A stretch of DNA of 64,000 bases. Origin: Rs1 sp036960485 (GTDB lineage Bacteria > Pseudomonadota > Gammaproteobacteria > Pseudomonadales > Balneatricaceae). The stretch spans positions 1 through 64,000 of the forward strand of contig JBALXS010000007.1 of assembly GCA_036960485.1 (NCBI GenBank), read 5' to 3'. This document shows positions 26,037 to 35,800 of the stretch, piece after piece; the first letter of the stretch is position 1, and each line of letters begins with the position of its first letter. The translations under genes were made by a program, and so were the position numbers. A model generated the notes under the pieces. The model did no database searches. It was not told the origin of the DNA and was given only the letters and a program-made list of their open reading frames with translations.

Positions 26037-26843
26037 TTATCCATTAGGGTTATTTCTATGACGTTTATGCGCTTTCTTACTTAGCTTTTCGCTAATTTGT
26101 GCATATGCCATGACGGAGATGATCGGAAATAAGCTGGCGAAAGCGATCAAACCAAAACCATCGATTAAAGGGTTTCTACCTGGAACAGTTCCGGCAAGTC
26201 CTAATCCTAAAGCGGCCACTAAAGGCACTGTAACAGTGGAAGTTGTCACGCCGCCTGAATCATAGGCTAGGGGAATTATTAGTTTAGGGGCAATCAAGGT
26301 TTGGCCAACAACAATCAGATAACCTGCCATAATGTAATAATGGATAGGATCGCCGGCTACGATACGATAGCAACCTAAAGAGATACCAACTGCAACACCC
26401 AGTGCGACCGATAAGCGCAATCCCCAAACACCAATGGCGCCACCAGATACTTCGTTAGCTTTAATTGCCACTGCAATCAACGAAGGCTCTGCTATGGTGG
26501 TGGCAAAGCCAATGAGGAAGGCAAATAAATAAACCCAGTAATAATCTGCCCAGGTTAAGCTAACTCCTGCAATTGGGTTATCTCCTGCTAAAAATACCGG
26601 GTCGGTTAACTGCTGTGCCATGAGCTTTCCAATTGGGAAAAGCGCCCACTCAAGACCGATCAAAAACAGTGATAAACCGATTAAAACCCAGAAAAATCCA
26701 AGCACAACCTTACCCAAATTAGGGATAGGTTTGCGAATCACAGCAAACTGAAAGCCGAATAAAATGGCAACAATTGGTAATACATCGGTAAAGGTCGTTA
26801 TTGTGGTTTGGTAGATTTGATAAAAAATATCACTGCTGGTCAT
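26037..26843 (-). CDS. DUF1538 membrane protein (second of tandem pair)
   Basis: 268 residues with about six to seven hydrophobic helices. The segments FLIGFATTIAEPSLIAVA and AYDSGGVTTSTVTVPLVAAL with GRNPLIDGFGLIAFASLF are also found, in the same order, in the next gene, so the two are ancient duplicates and probably form one transporter-like unit. The family is uncharacterised; the glycine/serine/threonine-rich AYDSGGVTTST loop could be a substrate or ion site. It begins with an ATG overlapping the stop of the upstream DUF1538 gene. Confidence 0.88.
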   Translation of the reverse strand: MTSSDIFYQIYQTTITTFTDVLPIVAILFGFQFAVIRKPIPNLGKVVLGFFWVLIGLSLFLIGLEWALFPIGKLMAQQLTDPVFLAGDNPIAGVSLTWADYYWVYLFAFLIGFATTIAEPSLIAVAIKANEVSGGAIGVWGLRLSVALGVAVGISLGCYRIVAGDPIHYYIMAGYLIVVGQTLIAPKLIIPLAYDSGGVTTSTVTVPLVAALGLGLAGTVPGRNPLIDGFGLIAFASLFPIISVMAYAQISEKLSKKAHKRHRNNPNG

Positions 26844-27577
26844 AGTATTATCATCCCGTAGCCCATTACAAAAATCATCGGCGTTAAAGAGGCGAGGGCG
26901 ATCAAACCAAAGCCATCTGTCATTGGGTTTCTGCCCTTAATTGAAGATGCAAGGCCCACGCCCAGCGCAGTAACTAGCGGCACAGTGATTGTTGAAGTGG
27001 TTACGCCACCAGAATCATAGGCGATACCAATAATTTCAGCGGGAGCGAAAGCCGTCATTATCACCACAAGAACATAGCCGCCGATAATAAACCATTGCAC
27101 CGGCCAGCCTTTAATTATGCGCAATACGCCTAACAAGATTGCCAAGCCAACACTTAAGGCGACGCTATAGCGCAGGCCGTTAGCGTATTCTGACATCGCA
27201 GCATTTGATGAGCCGATCATATTGCCTTCAGCGGCTACTTTAGCGGCTTCTGCCGCCACAGCAATGAGGGCAGGTTCGGCCACAGTCGTACCAAAACCAA
27301 GTGCGAAAGCGAAAGTGAGCAACCAATAAACATTACCTTTGCGGGCAAAAGCATGCGCCATTGATTCGCCAATCGGAAAGAGCCCTTGCTCTAAACCATG
27401 GATAAAAAAAGTTAATCCTAGCAGTACAAAAACCACTCCAAGTACAAGTTGTGAAACATTAGGCAAAGGTTGTTGCAATACAACTAACTGGAAAAATAAT
27501 ACAACAACGATGATAGGTGCTAAATCCCGAATGCTGCCGATGAGTAAACTAAGTAATTTAAGTACAGTTTTGTGCAA
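26840..27577 (-). CDS. DUF1538 membrane protein (first of tandem pair), TTG start
   Basis: 245 residues when read from the TTG at 27577. That start is chosen because a perfect AAGGAGG lies six bases upstream; a longer frame from 27625 has its start before this site. The product has about six helices and the repeated family motifs FALGFGTTVAEPALIAVAAE and AYDSGGVTTSTITVPLVTAL with GRNPMTDGFGLIALASLT. It is the promoter-proximal gene of the cluster DUF1538-DUF1538-PII-CBS. The role is inferred to be transport of an ion or small solute under nucleotide control. Confidence 0.85.
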   Translation of the reverse strand: MHKTVLKLLSLLIGSIRDLAPIIVVVLFFQLVVLQQPLPNVSQLVLGVVFVLLGLTFFIHGLEQGLFPIGESMAHAFARKGNVYWLLTFAFALGFGTTVAEPALIAVAAEAAKVAAEGNMIGSSNAAMSEYANGLRYSVALSVGLAILLGVLRIIKGWPVQWFIIGGYVLVVIMTAFAPAEIIGIAYDSGGVTTSTITVPLVTALGVGLASSIKGRNPMTDGFGLIALASLTPMIFVMGYGMIIL

Positions 27578-27898
27578 AAAAGACCTCCTTGTTGAAATGC
27601 TGAAAAGTACTGATAATGATAGCATCTTAGCTGGGCTTAGTGATTGATTAATATCAAAGCAGCTTGAGGTATAAGTTTTTATTAGTACTTTTGAAAATGA
27701 TAATCAAGTGTTCTAAAAGCGCCCTGCTATTGAGATATAGCGATCATAGTAGGATAATATTGTTTGTTGGTGGTTTAAGCGCTGCTAACAGTATCATTCG
27801 TCTACAAGTATAGGATGCTTTACTTTATTTTTATTAAGCATTTATGTTAGCTATTCTGTTAATATAGCTATCTTTATTAATCATTTCGAGAATATAAA
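27578..27898. other. divergent intergenic region
   Basis: About 320 bases between the divergent DUF1538 cluster and the LEA-2 lipoprotein gene. It contains the strong ribosome binding site of the cluster (complement of 27584-27590). No RNA gene or clear terminator is seen. Confidence 0.5.
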
Positions 27899-28375
27899 AT
27901 GAAAAAATACTTAGGGATTTTCCTGATCTCCATCTTTTTATTTGGCTGTAATACAAATGTAATTAAGCAAGATTTAGTCAGTAAGCTTGTTGCTGCGCCA
28001 GAGGTGAGGGGAGTGCAACTGAAATCATTTTCTGCAAAAGAACAGAGTGTTGTTTTTGATGTGTCGTTGTATAACCCGAATGTGTTCCCGCTGCCTATTT
28101 CAGGACTTAGTGGTGACTTCAAACTTAATAAGCTTTCGGTTGGTTCAATGGCAGCAAAATCAGACACCAGTCTTGCAGCAAAAAAAACGCAAACTGTAAC
28201 GCTACCTATCCAGTTAAATACAGCTGCATTTTTAAATGCTGCCAAAACAGCCTTATCAACCCAGCAAGCTAACTATAGCTTTAATGGCGGTATTGAAACG
28301 TCTGCGGGTAAACTACCTTTTTCTAAAACGGGTGATGTATCGCTAAGCGCTATAATTTCGGCATTACTACCTTAA
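27899..28375 (+). CDS. LEA type 2 family lipoprotein, 158 aa
   Basis: The N-terminus MKKYLGIFLISIFLFGC is a lipoprotein signal with lipobox LFGC and the lipidated cysteine at residue 17. The next residue is Asn, so outer-membrane sorting is expected. The rest has the LEA-2 / water-stress beta-sandwich pattern (EVRGVQLKSFSAKEQSVVFD, VSLYNPNVFPLPISGLSGDF). Such proteins are common in marine gammaproteobacteria and are thought to be periplasm-facing, but their job is not settled. It is transcribed alone. Confidence 0.88.
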   Translation: MKKYLGIFLISIFLFGCNTNVIKQDLVSKLVAAPEVRGVQLKSFSAKEQSVVFDVSLYNPNVFPLPISGLSGDFKLNKLSVGSMAAKSDTSLAAKKTQTVTLPIQLNTAAFLNAAKTALSTQQANYSFNGGIETSAGKLPFSKTGDVSLSAIISALLP

Positions 28376-28505
28376 ATACTCTAAAAGTATCTATCTGAGC
28401 TACTCTCTTCTTCTTGCGGATGAGTGGGATAGTTAAGTATTAGTTCCGTTTTCCGCTACAGTGCTATAAAGTGCTGCGTCAAACTAACCACCCAACGGAA
28501 TTAGT

Positions 28506-28994
28506 ATGAAAAAAGCCTATTCTTATAGTTCCACTTTTACACTTAACAAAGCGTACTTAAGTGAGTGCTATGAGCAATCCGTCGTGGTTGATGTGTCTAT
28601 TTTGAAATACAAGCGAGCTATTATCTCACTGCTGTTTGGTGCCTGTTTGCTCGTGTTCCATCTAGTGAGTGATTACATTGCTTTTTTTGTAATATCACTT
28701 GGGGTGCTAGAAGTATTCAGCACTCACTATCGTAAAACTTGGTGGCTTTGGCGCCAAATGTTTGGTAAGTCGTACAATAGTGAAGTAACAGTGTTAGTCA
28801 ATGAAGTAGGTATTAATAATAGCTCCAAACATGTTAATGAAACTGTTGAATGGCAGAGCATAACAGCGATTGATAAAACGAATTTAGGCTTCATTATCCA
28901 CTATTCAAAAGGGACTAGCTATCTTTCAAAGAGCTGTTTAGACGAGCATGCTGTTGAATGTATTGATAGCCAAGCTAAAACGGTATTGGGGTGA
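28506..28994 (+). CDS. YcxB-like membrane protein, 162 aa
   Basis: Two adjacent hydrophobic helices (about residues 36-75; AIISLLFGACLLVFHLVSDY, IAFFVISLGVLEVFS) are followed by a soluble C-terminal domain. That domain has the pattern GINNSSKHVNETVEWQSITA, IDKTNLGFIIHYSKGTSYLS, as in YcxB-like proteins. The family has no known function and is usually single in an operon. An ATG start follows caacggaattagt without a strong ribosome binding site. Confidence 0.75.
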   Translation: MKKAYSYSSTFTLNKAYLSECYEQSVVVDVSILKYKRAIISLLFGACLLVFHLVSDYIAFFVISLGVLEVFSTHYRKTWWLWRQMFGKSYNSEVTVLVNEVGINNSSKHVNETVEWQSITAIDKTNLGFIIHYSKGTSYLSKSCLDEHAVECIDSQAKTVLG

Positions 28995-29016
28995 AATTAG
29001 TTGTTTTAAACAAAGA

Positions 29017-29706
29017 CTAGGGCGAATGTAATAATTTGTGATGCTGAGTTACTAGCAGTGTTCTATTGGTGGTTAATTCAACGGCTAACCATGCATATTT
29101 TAATTTGGCCAGTAACTCATTACTTTTACAAGAAAATAACTGCAGCAAAAACTGCTCTGTGCGCGGGTTGAGCATAAATCCATTGCCATACAAAAACGGC
29201 TGTGCGTAAATTTTGCTCTCAGATGCATCTAGCGGAATTCGCAACATAGATATTGCTCTAGCACGACAGCACTGTTCTAGATCTTCGAATTTACAATTAT
29301 TGATGCTACTCACTTTGTTTAACAGCTGTGCAGTGGTGATATTAAAGCGTTGGCAGTAACTATGTAAAAATTGATAGTATTGTGGGCCAGACCCCCCTTC
29401 CATATAGACATAATAAGTGTCACCTTCAACCGCATCGATCGTTATCTGATGATAATCAAATTGTGCTCCTAGGAAGCTATTTAATCGCCTTGGATCAGCG
29501 CCAAACTCTGAATCATCTCCTGAATACTGTTGGCTAATGCCAGTCTTAGATACTTTATAGAGACTGCGCAGTGTGCTATCTAAAATGTATAGTTTTATAG
29601 CGCCCGTCTCTATATCAATAGATACATTAAACAACTTACTGCGATCAATTTCAGCAGGCAACGTTGTGATGCCAGCATAAGGGTAAATAAATGCCAAGTC
29701 GTACAT
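29017..29706 (-). CDS. hypothetical protein, 229 aa
   Basis: A full-length open frame with ordinary codon use and no recognisable family. There is no signal peptide or membrane helix. It contains a stretch rich in Tyr and Gly (DTYYVYMEGGSGPQYYQFLH) and cysteines at CRARAISM and NNCKFEDLEQCC. It is convergent with the YcxB-like gene, only 22 bases apart. Confidence 0.65.
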   Translation of the reverse strand: MYDLAFIYPYAGITTLPAEIDRSKLFNVSIDIETGAIKLYILDSTLRSLYKVSKTGISQQYSGDDSEFGADPRRLNSFLGAQFDYHQITIDAVEGDTYYVYMEGGSGPQYYQFLHSYCQRFNITTAQLLNKVSSINNCKFEDLEQCCRARAISMLRIPLDASESKIYAQPFLYGNGFMLNPRTEQFLLQLFSCKSNELLAKLKYAWLAVELTTNRTLLVTQHHKLLHSP

Positions 29707-30429
29707 TTAGAGATATCCATCCATGTTCAGTTATCAGCAGAAAACCTTAATGAGAGGTCGGTTTTACGTAATATGCTGAGAGTGTTTTCTAGCAGAAGGT
29801 AGCGCCAGCTAATATCAATTTCTAAATCAATAATATCATCTTAAAGCATATATTTGAATTGTAGTATTAATGGATAATCAATGCTTATGACTAAAATAGC
29901 CATGACTCTTCGAAGGCGATATGTGATGCGAATTTTAATTTGAAAGGATGGTAGGTATAAATATTATTTAAGCACAGAGTGCTTTAAGCACCCTGAAAAA
30001 ATGTACACATAAGTGCTTGGTTGTATATTAAAGTGTTAAAAATATTATTTTTTGACATAAAATTGCTTGTTACTATTTTGTGCTATTACAAAGTAATAGA
30101 GCGAGTGTTTTTTTTAGGGTCTAATGCTTTTTGTAGATGCATTAGTTAAAAGCTATCTCGTATACATATCATCAGTGTTCTCTTTTAGAGTCAGTCTTCG
30201 GGGCTAACTGGTTTATCAAAGCACACATTAAGCTCTTAAAAAACCCTGCTATCATCGCGTTTTGAACGAGAATATCGATGATATAAGTCTTGACTTATTT
30301 TGTTTCATGTTTAGAAAAGGTTAAGGTTGAAGTTATTCATAGTATTGAGTATTTATTGTCCAAAATTTCAGCGTAGTGTGCTAGATTGTTTAAATTAGTT
30401 GAAAAATATAATAACAAGGAAATGGCTAC
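29707..30429 (+). other. long upstream region of the giant-protein export locus
   Basis: About 720 AT-rich bases without a gene. It contains at least one good promoter (30052-30079) and ends with the AAGGAA ribosome binding site of the TolC gene. Such a long leader suggests layered regulation of the locus, but no operator can be named. Confidence 0.5.
30052..30079 (+). promoter_or_regulatory. sigma-70-like promoter upstream of the TolC gene
   Basis: TTGACA at 30052-30057, a 16-base spacer and TATTTT at 30074-30079. It would leave a leader of about 340 bases before the TolC start. Confidence 0.5.
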
Positions 30430-31821
30430 ATGATTAAAATTTGGGGTAAAAAGCTATGTTGTATTGGTGTAATGAGCGTTGCTCCAATCTTAGCGCATGG
30501 AGAAGATTTGCTTGATATCTATGAAATGGCCAAGCAAAACGATCCTGTAAATAGCGCTGGCATCTTTCAAAACGAAGCTTCTAAAGAAATCTATCAACAA
30601 GCTCGTGCCACGCTACTACCTACCGTTAAGTTTGATTACACTAAAACCAGAACGACGCAAGAAATTGTGAGTTCCGATAATACGGTTTATCAAAGTGGCT
30701 CAACTTCTTACCCGACGACCGAATATGGATTGTCAATTACTCAGTCAATTTATAGCTTTAGTAATTGGGCTTACTTTAAACAAGCTAAAGAAGATGTTAG
30801 GCGTTCTGCTGCTGAGTATGAAGATGTGCGTCAAGATTTATTAATGCGTGTAGCTCAAAGCTATTTTGCGGCGTTGAAGGAACGTGATAATTTTATCTCA
30901 ACTAATGCTGAGGTCTCTTCATTAATTAAACACCATGAACTTGTTAAACAGCAGCATGAAGATGGGGTAGTGCGCATCACCGATTACTTAGATGCCGAAG
31001 CGCGATTAATGCAAGCGCAAGCACGGCAAGTTGAAGTGGTTAATGATCTGCGTGATGCGTTTCAAGGTTTACAAGAAATTACTGGAACATTACCTAAATC
31101 ATTAGTGACCTTGGGTGATCAGCTTAAGCCGGCATATCCTAAGCCAAAGCAAGTTTCTGCTTGGGTTGAAAATGCCCGCCAGCAAAATCCGCTTATCTTA
31201 GCTAAGAAGAGCGCTCTTGCGGTGGCATTGCAGGAATCACGTCGCCAACGAGGCGCGCACTATCCGACATTGGATTTAGTGGCAAGTCAAAATAGTCGTA
31301 CTACCACAGGTTCTTTATTTGGTGGGGGTAGCGAAGTAGAAACGCGTGACATTTTGCTAAAACTAAGTGTGCCTATTTACTCCGGCGGAGCAGTCTCTTC
31401 AAAAGTACGTGAAGCACTTAGATTACGCGATAAAGCGAAAGCAGAACTATTGCAGACGCAACGCGCAACTGAGCGTGAAGCACGCAGTGCTTTTAACGGT
31501 ATTGTGGGAGCGGTGAGTAAGGTTAATGCTTTACAAAAATCAGTGGATGCTTATGAAATTGCTGCAGATGCTAAGCAAACAGCTTTTGACTCTGGGTTGG
31601 TTTCCAGTGTCAATGTATTAGATGCCACGCGAGATTTATATATCGCAAGAAGTGATTTTTCTGCTGCACAGTATGATTATTTGATCAATACGCTATCGCT
31701 TAAACGGGCTACAGGGACTTTATCAATTGACGATTTAGGGCAAGTTAATTCGATGTTAGAAGGTGAAGACATCTCTACCGATGTAGAATTAATGCTACGC
31801 AAGGCGAAAGTTGTTCTTTGA
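30430..31821 (+). CDS. tolC: TolC-family outer-membrane channel, 463 aa
   Basis: The outer-membrane exit duct of tripartite export systems. The start follows AAGGAA. A basic N-terminus and signal peptide end at about ILAHGEDLLDIYEMAKQNDP, and LLDIYEMAKQNDP is the hallmark beginning of mature TolC proteins. The two-fold repeat of helix-strand-helix units is visible (QARATLLPTVKFDYTKTRTT and QRGAHYPTLDLVASQNSRTT; SITQSIYSF and LKLSVPIYSGG). The length is typical. It opens the locus of the giant protein and HlyD-like adaptors, so it is probably their dedicated channel rather than the housekeeping TolC. Confidence 0.94.
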   Translation: MIKIWGKKLCCIGVMSVAPILAHGEDLLDIYEMAKQNDPVNSAGIFQNEASKEIYQQARATLLPTVKFDYTKTRTTQEIVSSDNTVYQSGSTSYPTTEYGLSITQSIYSFSNWAYFKQAKEDVRRSAAEYEDVRQDLLMRVAQSYFAALKERDNFISTNAEVSSLIKHHELVKQQHEDGVVRITDYLDAEARLMQAQARQVEVVNDLRDAFQGLQEITGTLPKSLVTLGDQLKPAYPKPKQVSAWVENARQQNPLILAKKSALAVALQESRRQRGAHYPTLDLVASQNSRTTTGSLFGGGSEVETRDILLKLSVPIYSGGAVSSKVREALRLRDKAKAELLQTQRATEREARSAFNGIVGAVSKVNALQKSVDAYEIAADAKQTAFDSGLVSSVNVLDATRDLYIARSDFSAAQYDYLINTLSLKRATGTLSIDDLGQVNSMLEGEDISTDVELMLRKAKVVL

Positions 31822-31940
31822 GGTTGAAAATTTGTAATAGTGTTCGATGCAATAAAAATCATAATTGTTAGCGTTTTTTAATGACATTAAAAATCATTTG
31901 GCATTTTAGGTCAGTGATAAAATAACAAGAGGAAGTATTT

Positions 31941-32717
31941 GTGGCTACGCAATTGTTAATATACGGGCAAGTTGAAGCAGTAAATAAACAAAGACATTTG
32001 GGTTGGTCGGTTAAAGCCGGCACTGATTATAACTTTGCTAAAGAGGTTAACTCTGTTCCTTTGATGGCTGTCGAATTTCCTAAAGCAGCGCAAGATTATG
32101 CCATCGTTTTTGCCGGTGATGATAAGGGCTTATTACCTGTTGTGGTAATGGGTGTGCGCCAAGACGAAAACTTGTATCTCAAAGAAACAGGTGAATGGCA
32201 GGTGGATTATATCCCAGCTTTTATTCGCCGTTTCCCTTTTGTGTTTGCCAATTCCGATGATGGCGATACTTTAACTTTATGTATCGATGAGAATTTTGAA
32301 GGCTGTAATGAGGAAGGACGCGGTGAGCGTTTGTTTGATTCAGAAGGTGAGCAAACTCAATACCTTTCGAGTGTGCTAGGTTTTTTACAAGACTATCAAG
32401 CGCATTACCAGCGTACGCAAATTTTTTGCAACAAATTAAGTGAATTAGATTTGTTCGAAGATATGGGAGCGAAGTTTACAGCCCCTGGTGGAGAAGAGCG
32501 TACATTAACTGGTTTTAAAGTGATTAATCGCGAAAAACTTAAAGGTTTATCAGCCGAAGTTTTACATGAATTGATGGGTAACGATAGTTTAGAATTGATT
32601 TATCTACACCTTCAGTCAATGTCGAACCTTAATAAAATGATTCAACAGATACCTAAGACAGATGCTGCTTTTGCAGTCACTGCTGAATCAGAAAGTGATG
32701 CTTCAACGCAGCACTGA
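31941..32717 (+). CDS. SapC-family protein, 258 aa
   Basis: A GTG start with AGAGGAAG just upstream. Family segments are seen: VPLMAVEFPKAAQDYAIVFA, DENLYLKETGEWQVDYIPAF, IRRFPFVFANSDDGDTLTLC and QYLSSVLGFLQDYQ. SapC is named from the Campylobacter fetus S-layer locus, where it sits beside a type I export system for S-layer protein; its own role is unknown. Here it is placed between the TolC channel and the giant protein, repeating that association. No signal peptide, so it probably acts in the cytoplasm, perhaps on the giant substrate before export. Confidence 0.9.
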   Translation: MATQLLIYGQVEAVNKQRHLGWSVKAGTDYNFAKEVNSVPLMAVEFPKAAQDYAIVFAGDDKGLLPVVVMGVRQDENLYLKETGEWQVDYIPAFIRRFPFVFANSDDGDTLTLCIDENFEGCNEEGRGERLFDSEGEQTQYLSSVLGFLQDYQAHYQRTQIFCNKLSELDLFEDMGAKFTAPGGEERTLTGFKVINREKLKGLSAEVLHELMGNDSLELIYLHLQSMSNLNKMIQQIPKTDAAFAVTAESESDASTQH

Positions 32718-32833
32718 TAAGCAAATATAACAGAGCTATATCTATACAGCAGGATGCTGAAAAGTCAGTAACTGGCCAAGGATGGCTTGTAATAAATACA
32801 AAGATCAGACGATCTTTAAAGTGGGTTGAAAAC

Positions 32834-35800
32834 ATGGTTATTCATCAAGCAGCAAGAAAAAACACTAAGCCATTAAGATTAAATGGGCTAGTTAATAAGT
32901 TGCGTAATGCACCGCTTAATCGCTTGTTTGCTGCGATGAAGAAACCAGTGAAAGCTGAACTAAATGCGTTCCAGCTCGAACAGCTCGAACCCCGATTACT
33001 GTTGTCTGCAGATCCTTTTTCGGCATTAGCGCTGACGGCAGCTGCAGATGTAACGTTGCAAATTGTAGAAGTTGATGATCAACAAGTTATTCAGTTGATT
33101 AATAACAATGCAGTTTTGCCAGCTGATAGTGTTTTAGCCAGCGAAAGCTTAAGCAGCATAGCGGCCGGCAGCATTATTACGATTAATGGCTCTGACGATA
33201 CAGATAAATTTACCGTTGACCAATCCTTTTTAGATCTCGGCGAGCGAGACTTTATGGTGCGCTTTGATGGCGGCACTGCAGGTGTGGGTGAAAGCGATAG
33301 CATTACAGTAGGTGTGGGTGTCTCTGGTGTTTCGTGGCAGTTAGAATCTGCAGGGCAAGGCAAGTTAGCAAGCCTTAATGCTGTAACAGGTACGGACATT
33401 AAAACTCATGATTTTGATCTGCTTGAGTTTAGCGGTATTGAAGCTATCAATGGCAGCGGCAGTGATTACCTTGATTTTTCTCTTTACTCCACGGCCGTTA
33501 CCGTTGATTTAACCGCAGGTACTGCAACAGGATTAAGCAGTGTTAGCGGTATGAATACCGTTTTAGGATCGGCCCAAGCTGATACACTTAAAGGCGATAA
33601 TAAAGCTAATCAATTTTCAGTGAGTTGGGGTGACAATATTGATGGTGTCACTAATACCAATAGCACTGATGAAGATAAGCTCTATTACGTTGAGAGAGAC
33701 AATAGTGGTTTAGATATCCGCTTAAGTTTAGATGCTACAGACCCTGCTTTAGAGCTACTGAAATCAGGTGCATGGGATGGCACAGCGTTTACGGCCACAG
33801 ATACATTAGCAACAACGATTACTAGTACAAATATTGATGTTATATCGCTGATAGGTGGTGGTGGCGATAACTATTATGACTTAAGTGCTACCAGCGCTAA
33901 AGTAGTACTTAACGGTGGAGCAGGTAATGACCACCTCATCGGTGGTGCACAAGCTGATATCTTAATCGGATTAACAGGTAATGATACGCTTGATGGCGGT
34001 GCAGGTTTCAACCTCTTAGAAGGTGGCTATGGCAATGACACACTGACATTAGGTTTAGGTATGGCTGATGGGGGGGATGGTATTGATAGTATCAATGCAA
34101 ACACTCAAGCCAGTAATGTTATTGCTGTTGAAACATTTCGCAATAAAACAGTAGGGCAAAACTTTCTCGTCAGTGCTAACACTAGTGATAATACCGTTAG
34201 GGTTAATGCAACGGCTGATGATGACCATTTTAGTTTTAGATATGAAGATGCTGTGACTAAGAGCCGCATAGTTATCACTAACGGAAGCTATTCACAAACA
34301 GTAGACGCTTTGGGTGTATTAATTGTTAATACTGGTGCGGGTAGTGATACAGTAACCTTTAAGGACCTTGAATTTAGCAGCGTAACAATCAATTCTGAAG
34401 AGGCATTACTGCTTCACAATGAGTTAAGTTCAACGGGTGACATTAACATCAATGTAGTTAAAACCTTAGAAGTTGAAGATAATACAAATATCACAGCCGG
34501 TGGCGATCTTGATCTTTCGGTGAGCGCTACTGTTGATGTGGATTTGAGATCAGTGTTATTAGGAGCGCTAAATCCTTTTTCTGATGAGTTAAAAGCTGAG
34601 GCTAAGCTTATCATCGGCGCTGCAGCTCAACTAAAAGGCACTAACGTAACACTTCAGAGCCGCAGTAAAACCAATAAATATGTCGATTTCCAATTAGACA
34701 ATGCTTTATTAAATGCCGCGCTTAATGGTTTTGCGTTTGCAGAGCTAGGCAAAACATGGGATCCCGCCACGGTTGATCCAGAAAACATAGAAGTCAATTT
34801 TAGCGCAGGCGATGAAGTCGAGGCGTTACAATCAACTAATAATGCCGATTTTAGTTTTTTTGAAAAAACAGCCACACAAAACGCAGGTGTTGAAATAAGC
34901 GCCACCAGCAACACAGAGCTTTGGCGTACTAATCTTGTCAATAAATACATTACTTTTACCGGCAATACGCTTAATAGCGGCGTTTATAAAGTAACCAAAG
35001 TCGAGGGTGCAAAATTATATTTTGAAGCTACGACCGAAGTTACCGTGCAAACGATTACTGATGTAGCCGTAAAAGAAGTGTTAGGCGCTAGTATTACACG
35101 TGTAAATGACGCAGCTGATTGGGATGACGACGGTTTTCTTGTAGGGCAAATTGTTAAAATTATCGGTAGCGGGTCGCTAAATGATGATTCAGAGCTAACA
35201 GTGCTGAGTATTAGTGGAGATAAAATTACTTTTGTACCCACTGAAAGCTTGATCGATGAAGCGATCACAGGGGATGATGTCACCGTTAAGCAAATGTATA
35301 AAAGTTTGGCTAAAGATGTTGAGAATGCCACTGCAACAGCGGCTGACGGCTCTTCATTGGAGCTTTCTGAAGGAGCAAAAGCTGAGCGCGCCAAACTACA
35401 CTCAACCGATCAAGACGCGTTAATAGCGGGGTTGTTGCAGCAAAGTGGCATTTTGGACATATCAATGCCGTTCGAACATTTGCTGTCAACCTCAACCAGC
35501 TCAATTACTATTGACTCTAGCGCCGTAATTACCAGTACAGCAGATTTGTCTATCACTTCAAAATCCGTATCTTCAGCCGTTCTGAACACGCCTGGGGGAA
35601 GTATAGCGGGCGCCATTTTTGTTGACTCCAACAGTACCTCGTCGATCACTATAGCGAGTGATGTCTTGCTAGCTTCCAGTGGCAAAGTTGATATTATCTC
35701 CGATGTGCTCAACAACGTAGTAGCCAAGGTTGAGATAGGATCGGGTTTGATAGCTAAAGCTGTTAATAAATTGGCTAAAATACCTGCGCCAAGCTTAGCT

